Source of the DNA: an uncultured Pelagibacteraceae bacterium | Lineage (GTDB): Bacteria > Pseudomonadota > Alphaproteobacteria > Pelagibacterales > Pelagibacteraceae | NCBI GenBank assembly: GCA_902604975.1 | Contig: CACLAY010000002.1 | Location: forward strand, 124,001-188,000 | Length of the DNA: 64,000 nucleotides | Direction of reading: 5' to 3' | Part shown: one piece after another, positions 1 through 8,339 of the stretch | How positions within the stretch are numbered: position 1 is the first letter of the stretch | Layout of the letters: every line of letters starts with the position of its first letter | Notes under the pieces: model-generated | Databases searched by the model: none | Told to the model about the DNA's origin: nothing | Seen by the model: the letters and a program-made list of their open reading frames with translations, nothing else | Program-made: the position numbers and the translations under genes

Positions 1-1
1 G

Positions 2-325
2 GAATGTGCAGTTGAGTCTCTTAAAGATAAAAGTTTTATAAAAAAATCTGTAAAACATAATTTAGATTGGGCTATTAAAATAAAAAAAATAATGAATTCT
101 TATAGCATTCAAACAAATGAAATTGGACCAAATTTTTTTCTTTTAGATTTTAAACGTTGTGAATTAAATGCAAGCTTTGTTGAAAAAAATCTTGAAAAAT
201 CAGGAATTATTCTTAGAGAGATGAATTCGTATGGTATTAAAAATTGCTTAAGGCTTACAATTGGAAATGTGAAAGAAAATATACTTTTTATTAAACAGAT
301 GAAAAAAATTTTTAAAAATGTTTAA
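2..325 (+). CDS. hisC: Histidinol-phosphate aminotransferase, C-terminal part (partial)
   Basis: The frame is open from the window edge to a TAA at 323-325, so only about 107 C-terminal residues are present. The end reads like the small domain of a fold-type I PLP aminotransferase of the HisC family: a segment on the pattern of GII-R-MxSYGIKNCLRLTIGN, then a final helix. HisC transfers an amino group to imidazole-acetol phosphate in histidine synthesis, and often also to aromatic keto acids. The last 8 bases overlap the next gene, a prephenate dehydrogenase. That pairing is common in bacteria where a HisC-type enzyme also serves tyrosine and phenylalanine synthesis. The PLP lysine lies outside the window, so the family call rests on the C-terminus and the neighbour. 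Confidence 0.8.
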   Translation, partial: ECAVESLKDKSFIKKSVKHNLDWAIKIKKIMNSYSIQTNEIGPNFFLLDFKRCELNASFVEKNLEKSGIILREMNSYGIKNCLRLTIGNVKENILFIKQMKKIFKNV

Positions 326-1217
326 AAATATATTAATCATTGGTTGTGGATTAATTGGATCTTCAATTTTAAGAGCATCTATAAATAAAAAAACTTCTAA
401 AAACTTTTTTGTCTTCGAAAAATCAAAAAAAAATATTAGAGAAATCAAAAAAATAAATAAAAAAATAATTATTTTAAAGAAATTAGATAATAAAATCTCA
501 GATAGTGATCTTATTATACTTGCAACTCCGATGAGTCAGTATGAAAGAGTTATCCCCTATTTAAATAAGTATTTAAGTAAAAAATCTTTAATTACCGATG
601 TAGGCTCCACAAAGGAAAATATTAGAAAATTAAAAAATAATTTCCTCTCAAAGTCACTTGACTGGATTATGAGTCATCCGATATCTGGATCAGAGGTAAG
701 TGGACCAAAGTTTGGAAGTGAAAGTCTATTTATTAATAAATGGTGTATAGTTTTTAGTGACAAAAACAAAATTAAACAAAAAAAATTGGTAAATTTTTGG
801 AAAAAGATTGGTTCTAAAGTAATAATTATGGATGAGAAAGTTCACGATAAGATATTTTCAATTACAAGCCATTTACCCCACTTAATAGCTTACAATTTAA
901 TAAAGACCGCCCAAGATTTTCAAAAAACTCAAAAAAAAGATGTAATTAAATTTAGTGCGGGAGGGTTAAGAGATTTTTCAAGGATAGCTGCATCAAATGA
1001 AATAATGTGGAGAGATATTTTTTTTAATAACAAAAAAAATGTTGTTAGTGCAATAAACTTATTTATCAAAAATTTAAAATCTTTTAAAAAAAATATTGAA
1101 AATTTAGATGACAATACATTGAGAAAAAAATTAGTAAATTCAAAAAAAGTAAGACAGCAAATATTGAATTTAAAACAAGATGTAGCGAAACCAGATTTTG
1201 GAAGAGATCAAAACTAA
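318..1217 (+). CDS. tyrA: Prephenate/arogenate dehydrogenase
   Basis: A 299-residue NAD(P)-dependent dehydrogenase of the TyrA family. It converts prephenate to 4-hydroxyphenylpyruvate, or arogenate to tyrosine. Visible motifs are a Rossmann nucleotide loop (GCGLIG, residues 9-14), DVGSTK (94-99), SHPISGSE (119-126, the prephenate-binding region) and SHLPH (184-188, with the catalytic-type histidine). The length suits a monofunctional dehydrogenase with no fused chorismate mutase or ACT domain. The ATG overlaps the end of hisC, indicating translational coupling. Prephenate or arogenate preference cannot be read from the sequence. The gene ends tail-to-tail with an NlpC/P60 gene, overlapping it by 4 bases with no room for a classical terminator. 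Confidence 0.92.
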   Translation: MFKNILIIGCGLIGSSILRASINKKTSKNFFVFEKSKKNIREIKKINKKIIILKKLDNKISDSDLIILATPMSQYERVIPYLNKYLSKKSLITDVGSTKENIRKLKNNFLSKSLDWIMSHPISGSEVSGPKFGSESLFINKWCIVFSDKNKIKQKKLVNFWKKIGSKVIIMDEKVHDKIFSITSHLPHLIAYNLIKTAQDFQKTQKKDVIKFSAGGLRDFSRIAASNEIMWRDIFFNNKKNVVSAINLFIKNLKSFKKNIENLDDNTLRKKLVNSKKVRQQILNLKQDVAKPDFGRDQN

Positions 1218-1969
1218 ATCGATATAATTTTAATTACTTTTAAATTTGTAGTCTTTTCAATTAATTTAATAGTTTTTATTATTGGCATTATTATTACTTT
1301 TCTTTTTGGACCATATGCATGAATTAATTCTTTTGTATTTAAACAAACTGCAACATGTCCTTTCCAAAAAATAATATCTCCTTTCTTAAATACTCTTTTA
1401 TTCCTAACACCTTTCTTGATTTTAACTTGATCTTTTGTATCTCTAGGAAAGAACTTATGGTTATATTTGTAAAAAATTTGGAGTAATGCCGAACAATCAA
1501 TACCTTCAAAAGTTTTGCCACCCCATTTATATTTAATATTCAAAAAAAGTTTTAATATTTTACTAAAATTATAATTTCTTTTATTTAATCTTTGTAATTC
1601 ATTTAATTTTATCCATTTATTCTTTTCAAACATCACAAAGTTATTTTTTTTATTTAAAATCTGAATTTCAGATGAAAATGGAAGGTATTTTTTTGTTAAA
1701 AATTTAATATTTTTTTTTGGTTTATTATAAATCTTTGATTTTAATATACTGACTTTGTGGGTTTTGTTTAAAACTTTATTAAATTTTTTGATTTTTATAA
1801 AACCTAAGTAATCGTCAAAATCAGTTCTGATCTTAAAAAAATCTTTCTTTTTTCCAATTATCCTAAATTTTTCACCATAAATTAATTGTGTACTTATATT
1901 TGATTTCTTTGAGGCCAGCTCATAAACATTTAAATAGGAATTCTTACAGAAATAGCTATTTTGAAACAA
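1214..1969 (-). CDS. NlpC/P60 family cysteine peptidase with N-terminal SH3-like region
   Basis: About 251 residues. The C-terminal half is an NlpC/P60 papain-like domain with the catalytic cysteine in GIDCSAL (Cys159), a histidine in GHVAV (His205) and a third polar site near His217. Family members cut gamma-D-Glu-diaminopimelate or similar bonds in peptidoglycan stem peptides. Residues 1-120 resemble two bacterial SH3-like modules, typical of dipeptidyl-peptidase VI relatives. No signal peptide or lipobox is seen, which fits a cytoplasmic role on imported muropeptides. The best start is a TTG that overlaps the end of the upstream AmpG-like permease; no in-frame ATG lies near the N-terminus. 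The permease neighbour supports a role in peptidoglycan recycling, which is an inference. Confidence 0.82.
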   Translation of the reverse strand: MFQNSYFCKNSYLNVYELASKKSNISTQLIYGEKFRIIGKKKDFFKIRTDFDDYLGFIKIKKFNKVLNKTHKVSILKSKIYNKPKKNIKFLTKKYLPFSSEIQILNKKNNFVMFEKNKWIKLNELQRLNKRNYNFSKILKLFLNIKYKWGGKTFEGIDCSALLQIFYKYNHKFFPRDTKDQVKIKKGVRNKRVFKKGDIIFWKGHVAVCLNTKELIHAYGPKRKVIIMPIIKTIKLIEKTTNLKVIKIISI

Positions 1970-3329
1970 TTTTAATTTTATTCCTTATAAACCAAAGACA
2001 AATTAGTGATGGTATCACCATTACAGTTGTTATTATAAAAAATGTACCCCAGTCCCCATTTAGCCAATCTACTAGTGCACCTGATGAAGAGGCAAGGGTA
2101 GTTCTTCCAGCAGTTCCAATGGATGCTAATAATGCATATTGAGTTGCAGTATAGGTCCTATCTACTAATAAAGAAATAAAAGCAACAAATGCAACTGTTG
2201 CAAATGCAGCTGTTATATCATCAGCTATCACAGCTATTGCAAATAATAATTCTGATTTACCTGTCCAGGCCAATAATGCGAAAAGTAAATTAGTTACAGC
2301 CATCAAACCTCCAGCAAAAAACATAGTTTTGACTGTTCCAGCTCTCATCGCCATTACACCACCTATTAAAGTGAAAACTACGGTTGTTATCCATCCTAAT
2401 CCTTTAGAATAAATTGCTATTTGTCCTTTTGAAAATCCAATTTCTTTATAAAAAACAATAGACATACGTCCTAAAAATGCCTCTCCTATTTTAAATAAAA
2501 ACACAAATCCCAATATCCCAACTGCAATTGCAAAACCATTTTTCTTGAAAAAACTTATTATTGGTCCACCAATAGTTCCCGAAATGTAAGCAATAAAATT
2601 TGTTAAAACATTATTTGATCCAAGCTTGTTTATAATCATTTGATCTGTTTCTTTTTGATTATTTTGTCTGTTATTATCAATTGGTTCATGAACAAACATT
2701 AAACAAATATTCATTAAAATAATTAAAACACCTAAAACTAAAAAAGTAGCTTGCCAATAATCTGCTACTCCCATATTTTGAAAAACTTCAGCTGTAAATA
2801 ATGCTACAACGCCTCCTAATTTATAACCAGTCCACCATCCAACTACTGCCATAGCTGCACCTGCTGCCATGGATTTGCCCTCATTTGCATTAATTTGTTC
2901 AATTCTTAACGCATCAACAGTTATATCTTGGGTTGCAGAAGCTATTGCAATTATTAATCCAACACTAATCAAAAGTGCTAAATTTTGTGTAGGATTTATA
3001 AAACTCCAAACTATCAAGCTGAGTAAAATGATTAACTGCATTAAGACGATCCAACCTCGTCTATGTCCTAATTTTTTTGTCAAAAGTGGAATTTGTATTC
3101 TATCAATTATTGGAGCCCATAAATAATTAAATGCATACACACCAAATATTAATCCTGCCCAACCAATTGTTGATCTACTTAACCCCTCCTCTTTTAACCA
3201 AAGACTTAGGCTGCTTGCAATTAATACCCAAGGAAAACCACTTATTGCTCCAAGAAGCAATATTCTCAACATTCTAATATCTTTATAAACTAATAAAGAT
3301 TCTACCCAGGTTTGTTTAGTTTCAGACAT
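1956..3329 (-). CDS. ampG: AmpG-like muropeptide permease (MFS)
   Basis: A polytopic membrane protein of about 457 residues with 12 or more hydrophobic segments. The N-terminus has the AmpG/PAT-family pattern: GFPW near the first helix, a loop with LKEEGLSRSTIGW, then LWAPIIDR and LGHRRGWIVLMQ. AmpG carries GlcNAc-anhydroMurNAc peptides into the cytoplasm. I place the start at the ATG at 3329, which shares one base with the trkH stop (TAATG). A TTG 15 bases further upstream is in frame but lies inside the likely ribosome site TTGGAGAA. The gene precedes an NlpC/P60 peptidase on the same strand. Other PAT-type substrates, such as acyl-CoA or siderophores, cannot be excluded. Confidence 0.8.
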   Translation of the reverse strand: MSETKQTWVESLLVYKDIRMLRILLLGAISGFPWVLIASSLSLWLKEEGLSRSTIGWAGLIFGVYAFNYLWAPIIDRIQIPLLTKKLGHRRGWIVLMQLIILLSLIVWSFINPTQNLALLISVGLIIAIASATQDITVDALRIEQINANEGKSMAAGAAMAVVGWWTGYKLGGVVALFTAEVFQNMGVADYWQATFLVLGVLIILMNICLMFVHEPIDNNRQNNQKETDQMIINKLGSNNVLTNFIAYISGTIGGPIISFFKKNGFAIAVGILGFVFLFKIGEAFLGRMSIVFYKEIGFSKGQIAIYSKGLGWITTVVFTLIGGVMAMRAGTVKTMFFAGGLMAVTNLLFALLAWTGKSELLFAIAVIADDITAAFATVAFVAFISLLVDRTYTATQYALLASIGTAGRTTLASSSGALVDWLNGDWGTFFIITTVMVIPSLICLWFIRNKIKIVSK

Positions 3330-4777
3330 TAATATTTTCTCCAAAAAGATGGAATAAATAATACTAATACAGCAAACAATTCTAATCTACCTAAAATCAT
3401 CGCTAAACTTAAAACCCACTTAGAAAAATCAGATAAATTTGAAAAATTACCGTTTGGACCAATAATATCACCTAAACCAGGGCCTACATTTGATATTGAA
3501 GTGGCTGCAGCTGATATTGAGGTTGTCAAATCTAAACCGCTTGTTGATAAAAGGGCGGTTATAACAAAAAAAATTACAACATATAAAAATATAAAAGATA
3601 TTATTGATGCTAAAAATTTTTCATCAATATTATTATTTTCATATTTTATTTTGAATATACCTCTTGGATAAATTATTTTCTTTAGTTGTACATTAATAAA
3701 TTGAAATAAAATTTGGACTCTAAATATTTTAATACCACAAGCTGTAGATCCTGCACATCCACCGATGAACATAAGAATAAGAAAATAAATTAGCGGAAAT
3801 TGACCCCAATCACTAAAGTTTTGAGTTACATAACCAGTTCCAGTTAAGATTGATATTACATTAAATACAACTGACCTAATACTGGTATCAAAAAAACTTT
3901 GATTTTTTGTTAATAGATATAGATACATTAAAAGAATTGAAAAAAGGACAATCTTCATAAAAGTTTTAATTTGCGCATCGTTAAAAAATATTTTTTTGTC
4001 TCCATTTAAATATTTGATATAGGCAATAAATGGTATACTTCCTAAAATTATAAATATAATTGATGTAAATTCAATAAGTGGACTATTAAAATAGCCAATA
4101 GACTCATTATAATTTGAGAAACCTCCTGTTGCAATTGTTGTCATCGAGTGAACAATACTATCAAAAAAATTCATACCAAATATTTTATAAAAAAATGCAC
4201 ATATAGAAGTTAATCCGGAATATACTAATATTAATCTCATCGCTATCTCTTTTGATCTAGGTAAAATTTTTTCTGGGGTATCACTCGTGGATATAATAAA
4301 CAACTGCATTCCACCAATATTCATAAGTGGCATTAAAGTAATTGCCATGACTATGATACCAATTCCACCTAACCATTGAAGCATTCCCCTCCAAAGTAAG
4401 ATACTTTTTGGAGTTTCATTTAAATTAGTAATTATAGTTGATCCAGTTGTAGTAATACCTGACATACTCTCAAAAAAAGCGTCTGTAGCACTCAAATTTA
4501 TCTCAGAAAATATAAATGGAAGTGAACCAAATACTGCAATACTCAACCAAGATAATGCTGTTAAAAGAAAAGCCTGAGGTAAGCTAATTTTTTTATTATG
4601 ATCTAAATTTGATAGTAAAAAAAGAATTCCAAATATAACAGTTACAATTCCAGAACTTATAAAACTAGAATCAAGTTCATCATAAAAAAACTGTGTTAAA
4701 ATTGGCGCAATCATCGATAAACCTAAAATAATTTGTAAAATTCCTAGGGTAAAAAAAACTGTTTTATAATTGGACAT
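3329..4777 (-). CDS. trkH: Trk-type potassium uptake channel subunit TrkH
   Basis: A 482-residue integral membrane protein of the TrkH/KtrB superfamily, a K+-translocating pore of four M1-P-M2 repeats. Pore-loop-like segments include the TTTGSTI stretch in the first quarter, TTIATGGFSNY, an ILTGTGYVT stretch and SISNVGPGLGDIIGPNG. These carry the expected selectivity glycines. The C-terminal ILGRLELFAVLVLFIPSFW is characteristic of TrkH. TrkH normally needs the cytoplasmic NAD-binding subunit TrkA, which is not in this window. The stop shares one base with the ATG of the AmpG-like gene, so the two are probably cotranscribed. The start is an ATG; an almost identical out-of-frame ATG block lies 13 bases upstream. 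Confidence 0.93.
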   Translation of the reverse strand: MSNYKTVFFTLGILQIILGLSMIAPILTQFFYDELDSSFISSGIVTVIFGILFLLSNLDHNKKISLPQAFLLTALSWLSIAVFGSLPFIFSEINLSATDAFFESMSGITTTGSTIITNLNETPKSILLWRGMLQWLGGIGIIVMAITLMPLMNIGGMQLFIISTSDTPEKILPRSKEIAMRLILVYSGLTSICAFFYKIFGMNFFDSIVHSMTTIATGGFSNYNESIGYFNSPLIEFTSIIFIILGSIPFIAYIKYLNGDKKIFFNDAQIKTFMKIVLFSILLMYLYLLTKNQSFFDTSIRSVVFNVISILTGTGYVTQNFSDWGQFPLIYFLILMFIGGCAGSTACGIKIFRVQILFQFINVQLKKIIYPRGIFKIKYENNNIDEKFLASIISFIFLYVVIFFVITALLSTSGLDLTTSISAAATSISNVGPGLGDIIGPNGNFSNLSDFSKWVLSLAMILGRLELFAVLVLFIPSFWRKY

Positions 4778-4863
4778 TTTGATTGGACATTATTTTATGG
4801 TAAATAAATTTCAACTCTATAAGAATTATTAAAAACGTTATTTTATAGGCTGTTTAATTAGAA

Positions 4864-6432
4864 GTGATAGATAAAACTAACATAGACAAAACAAACGCTT
4901 GGCCCTTTGTTGAAGCAAAAAAGCTTCTAAGAGAGAGAAAAAAAAATATTGAAAATAAGGGAAAAATTATTCTTCAAACAGGGTATGGTCCTAGTGGTTT
5001 ACCACATATTGGTACTTTCGGTGAAGTGGCAAGAACCACAATGATTGTTAATGCTCTAAATCATTTATCAGATCTCCCTAAAGAGATAATCACTTTTTCT
5101 GACGATATGGATGGACTTAGGAAAGTCCCTGAAAATATTCCCAATCCAGGAAAACTTAAAGAAAATCTTCATAAACCTTTAACTCAAGTTCCAGATCCTT
5201 TTGGAAAATTTAACAGTTTTGGTGAACATAATAATGAAATGTTAAAAAATTTCTTAGATAAATTTAAGTTTGAATACAGTTTTAAAAGTTCATCAGTTTT
5301 ATATAGGTCTGGTTTTTTTAATGATGCATTAAAATTAATTTTAGAAAATTATGAAGGAATAATGAATATAATTATTCCTACTCTTGGCAAAGAAAGACAA
5401 AAGACATATTCTCCATTTTTACCAATATGTCCAGATACAGGGGTTGTATTAGAGATACCAGTCTCAGAATTAGATACTAAAAATTCAAAAATAATTTTTG
5501 ATAATAACGGAAAAAAATTAGAACAAAGTGTTTTAGATGGAAATTGTAAATTACAATGGAAAGTAGATTGGGCTATGAGATGGTATGCCCTAGATGTAGA
5601 TTTCGAAATGTATGGGAAGGATTTAATTGAGAGTGCAATTTTATCAACAAAAATCATAAAGTTATTAGGGAAATTAAATCCATCTGGATTTGCATATGAG
5701 TTATTTTTAGATGAAAAAGGTGAAAAAATATCTAAGTCAAAAGGAAATGGTATTACCATCGATCAATGGTTAGAATACGCATCACCTGAAAGTCTTTCCT
5801 TATATATGTACCAGAATCCAAGAAGAGCAAAAAAACTTTATAGAGAAGTAGTACCAAAGGCTGTGGATGAATATCTTGATTTTATTGAAAAAGGTAAAAC
5901 TCAAAACGAACTTCAAAAACTAATGAACCCTGTTTGGCATGTTCATAATTCAAAGTTACCAGAGGAAAATTCAATTATGTCCTTTTCAATGCTATTAAAT
6001 TTAGTTGAGACCAGCAATGCTGATAGTAAAGAATTACTTTGGAAGTTTGTTAAGAAATATAAGAAAGATATTAATGAGGATATGCATCCAATTTTTGACA
6101 AATTAATATCTTATGCAATTAAATATTTTAATGACGTTATAAAATCCAAAAAAATATATAAAAAACCAAATGAAAGTGAAAAAATTGCTTTGGACGCTTT
6201 AGTAATCTCTTTAGATAACTGCAATGATGCAATGAAACCAGAGGACATTCAGACTACAATTTATACAGTTGGCAAAGAGAATGGCTATAAAGAAAATTTG
6301 CGTGATTGGTTCAAGTTAATATATGAGGTAGTTTTTGGAGTAGAAAATGGACCGCGATTTGGTTTTTTTATAAGCTTTTTTGGGGTCCAAGAAACTAAAG
6401 AATTAATAAAAAGTAAATTAGAAAATGTTTAA
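4864..6432 (+). CDS. lysS: Lysyl-tRNA synthetase, class I
   Basis: A 522-residue class I (archaeal-type) lysyl-tRNA synthetase, which charges tRNA-Lys with lysine. The Rossmann-fold signatures are present: PSGLPHIGT around residues 43-51 (HIGH-like) and KISKSKGNG at about 288-296 (KMSKS-like). The C-terminal part is the helical anticodon-binding region. Class I LysRS replaces the more common class II enzyme in archaea and many alphaproteobacteria, so it fits the inferred lineage. The best start is a GTG at 4864; no ATG lies nearby. The end overlaps the pyrD start by 8 bases. Confidence 0.95.
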   Translation: MIDKTNIDKTNAWPFVEAKKLLRERKKNIENKGKIILQTGYGPSGLPHIGTFGEVARTTMIVNALNHLSDLPKEIITFSDDMDGLRKVPENIPNPGKLKENLHKPLTQVPDPFGKFNSFGEHNNEMLKNFLDKFKFEYSFKSSSVLYRSGFFNDALKLILENYEGIMNIIIPTLGKERQKTYSPFLPICPDTGVVLEIPVSELDTKNSKIIFDNNGKKLEQSVLDGNCKLQWKVDWAMRWYALDVDFEMYGKDLIESAILSTKIIKLLGKLNPSGFAYELFLDEKGEKISKSKGNGITIDQWLEYASPESLSLYMYQNPRRAKKLYREVVPKAVDEYLDFIEKGKTQNELQKLMNPVWHVHNSKLPEENSIMSFSMLLNLVETSNADSKELLWKFVKKYKKDINEDMHPIFDKLISYAIKYFNDVIKSKKIYKKPNESEKIALDALVISLDNCNDAMKPEDIQTTIYTVGKENGYKENLRDWFKLIYEVVFGVENGPRFGFFISFFGVQETKELIKSKLENV

Positions 6433-7465
6433 TATTTTAAGACCTTTAATTTTTAAATTTAGCCCTGAAGTAGCTCACTCTTTAGCAATAAAAGCACTAA
6501 AGTTAAATAATATTCCTTACTCAAAACCTAAAGATAATCATATTTTAGAAACAACTTTTTGTGAAAAAAAATTATCTTCACCAATTGGTGTTGCTGCTGG
6601 GTTTGATAAAAATGCTGAAGTATATAATCCACTGTTTTATCTTGGATTTGGATTTGTTGAAGTAGGGACAATTACTCCAAAGCCTCAATTTGGCAACCCT
6701 AAACCAAGAGTTTTTAGACTTGAAGAAGATGAAGCTCTTATAAATAGATTAGGTTTTAATAATTCTGGCTCAGAAGAAATTAGCAAGAGAATTAAGGAAA
6801 ATAATAAAAAAGGTTTTTTAGGAATAAATATTGGACCAAATAAAGACTCTACTAATAGAATTGATGATTATTTAATTTGTTTTCGTAAATTTTATAATTT
6901 AGCTGATTATATAACTATAAATATTTCCTCACCAAATACAGAAAATTTAAGAGACTTTCATAACCAGGATGAATTAAATTCATTGATTGACAAACTAAAA
7001 AATGAAAAAAAAAAATTGAATTCAAACATTCCATTAGCAATAAAAGTTTCACCCGATCTTAATGACGATCAAATTAATGAAGTATCTAAGATCATTATGG
7101 AGCAAGAAATAGAAATTATTATTGTTTCCAATACCACAGATAAGAATAGAGAAAATTTAAAAAATATAAATAAATTAGAAAAAGGTGGACTGTCAGGTAA
7201 ACCAATTGAAAAGATTTCAAACGAGGCAATTTCTAAATTTTATAAAATTCTAAAAGATAAAACAAAAATAATAGGAGTGGGTGGTGTTAGTAATGGACAA
7301 GATGCTTTTGAAAAAATCATTTCTGGTGCAACACTCGTTCAATTATATACTGGAATGGTTTATAGAGGTCCTCGTATAGCTTCAAAAATAAGTACAGAAT
7401 TAATTGATTTATTAAAAAATAAGGGGTTTAAAAATGTTTCAGAGGCCATTGGAACTAAAAATTAA
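6425..7465 (+). CDS. pyrD: Dihydroorotate dehydrogenase (quinone), class 2
   Basis: A 346-residue class 2 DHODH. It oxidises dihydroorotate to orotate at the inner membrane with quinone as acceptor, the fourth step of pyrimidine synthesis. Supporting signs are the N-terminal amphipathic membrane-docking helix, the segment VGVAAGFDKNAEV-like after about residue 55, EVGTITPKPQFGNPKPRVFRL, INRLGFNN, NISSPNT (with the class 2 catalytic serine), and the C-terminal FMN-phosphate site GVGGVSNGQDAFEKI. The ATG overlaps the lysS stop, suggesting coupled translation. rpmB follows after a 43-base gap that seems to hold its own promoter. Confidence 0.96.
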   Translation: MFNILRPLIFKFSPEVAHSLAIKALKLNNIPYSKPKDNHILETTFCEKKLSSPIGVAAGFDKNAEVYNPLFYLGFGFVEVGTITPKPQFGNPKPRVFRLEEDEALINRLGFNNSGSEEISKRIKENNKKGFLGINIGPNKDSTNRIDDYLICFRKFYNLADYITINISSPNTENLRDFHNQDELNSLIDKLKNEKKKLNSNIPLAIKVSPDLNDDQINEVSKIIMEQEIEIIIVSNTTDKNRENLKNINKLEKGGLSGKPIEKISNEAISKFYKILKDKTKIIGVGGVSNGQDAFEKIISGATLVQLYTGMVYRGPRIASKISTELIDLLKNKGFKNVSEAIGTKN

Positions 7466-7467
7466 TC

Positions 7468-7503
7468 TTGACGTGGTAAGATTCAGATCCTATACAGGCT
7501 CAT
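7468..7503 (+). promoter_or_regulatory. Sigma70-type promoter for rpmB
   Basis: TTGACG at 7468-7473 and TATACA at 7491-7496 are separated by exactly 17 bases. This is one of the clearest -35/-10 pairs in the window. The predicted transcription start, about 7503, is only some six bases before the rpmB ATG at 7509, so the message would be nearly leaderless. This is a sequence inference; no transcript data are available. Confidence 0.55.
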
Positions 7504-7508
7504 AATTA

Positions 7509-7790
7509 ATGTCTAAAAAATGTGAACTTACTGGAAAAATCCCACTCAAGGGTCATAACGTTAGTCATGCTAACAATAAGACTAAAAGAAGATTTCTTCC
7601 AAATTTAAAAAAAGTTAAATTTAAAAGTGAACTACTTAAAAGAAGTTTAAGATTAAACGTATCGAATGCCGGGGTTAGATCAGTAGATAAAAAAGGTAGT
7701 TTTGATCAATTCCTTATTTCAGCCAAGTCTAGAGATTTATCATTAAGACTAAAAAAATTAAAAAAATCCTTAGTCAATAAATCTGCATAA
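7509..7790 (+). CDS. rpmB: 50S ribosomal protein L28
   Basis: A 93-residue ribosomal protein with the L28 N-terminal signature: [23 protein letters not shown]-like, continuing into a basic core. L28 is a component of the large subunit. Length and the basic C-terminus fit alphaproteobacterial L28. A strong promoter lies directly upstream. Its TAA shares one base with the ATG of the YhhQ-like gene (TAATG), so the two are probably translated together. Confidence 0.97.
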   Translation: MSKKCELTGKIPLKGHNVSHANNKTKRRFLPNLKKVKFKSELLKRSLRLNVSNAGVRSVDKKGSFDQFLISAKSRDLSLRLKKLKKSLVNKSA

Positions 7791-8338
7791 TGAGTAAAGT
7801 ATTTTTAACACTCTCATTTTTAATGGGATTGGTTGTTTTAGCGTCTAATTATTTAGTCCAATTCCCAATTAAATATTATGGTCTTCAAGAAATTCTTACA
7901 TATGGAGCATTCAGTTATCCAATAGCTTTTTTAATAACTGATCTAGCAAATAGATCTTTTGGTAAATTAGTTGCTAGAAAAATTGTATATATAGGATTTA
8001 CAATAGGTATTTTATTTACACTAATTTTCTCAACAAATTTTGCCGATTTAATCTCAGTAAGAATAGCAATTGGTTCAGGAACAGCATTTATTATTGCTCA
8101 ATTATTGGATGTACAAATATTTGATCAATTAAGACAAAAAAAGTGGTTTATTGCGCCACTTGCCTCTTCATTAATTGGTTCTACCGTTGATACATTTTTA
8201 TTCTTTTCGATTTCATTTTATGGAACAGGAATACCTTGGGTGACACTGTCTTTAGGAGATTTAGCAGTGAAGATTTTTGTAGCTTTAGTAATGTTGATAC
8301 CTTTTAGATTATTATTAGGTACCTTAAAAGCTGCTTAA
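7790..8338 (+). CDS. yhhQ: Queuosine-precursor (VUT/YhhQ) family transporter
   Basis: A 182-residue membrane protein with about six hydrophobic helices. The segment AFSYPIAFLITDLANRSFGK matches the VUT/YhhQ (ECF S-component-like) family, as does a late FFSISFYGTGIPW segment. YhhQ imports queuine precursors (preQ0/preQ1) in E. coli. The gene starts on the stop of rpmB and ends 2 bases before the convergent aguA stop. Coupling to rpmB links it loosely to translation genes. The exact substrate here is inferred from the family. Confidence 0.82.
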   Translation: MSKVFLTLSFLMGLVVLASNYLVQFPIKYYGLQEILTYGAFSYPIAFLITDLANRSFGKLVARKIVYIGFTIGILFTLIFSTNFADLISVRIAIGSGTAFIIAQLLDVQIFDQLRQKKWFIAPLASSLIGSTVDTFLFFSISFYGTGIPWVTLSLGDLAVKIFVALVMLIPFRLLLGTLKAA

Positions 8339-8339
8339 C

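Noticed and set aside
5349-5759. Minus-strand frame of 136 codons inside lysS
   Set aside because: Antisense shadow of a conserved synthetase gene, Phe/Ser-rich composition, no recognisable domain.
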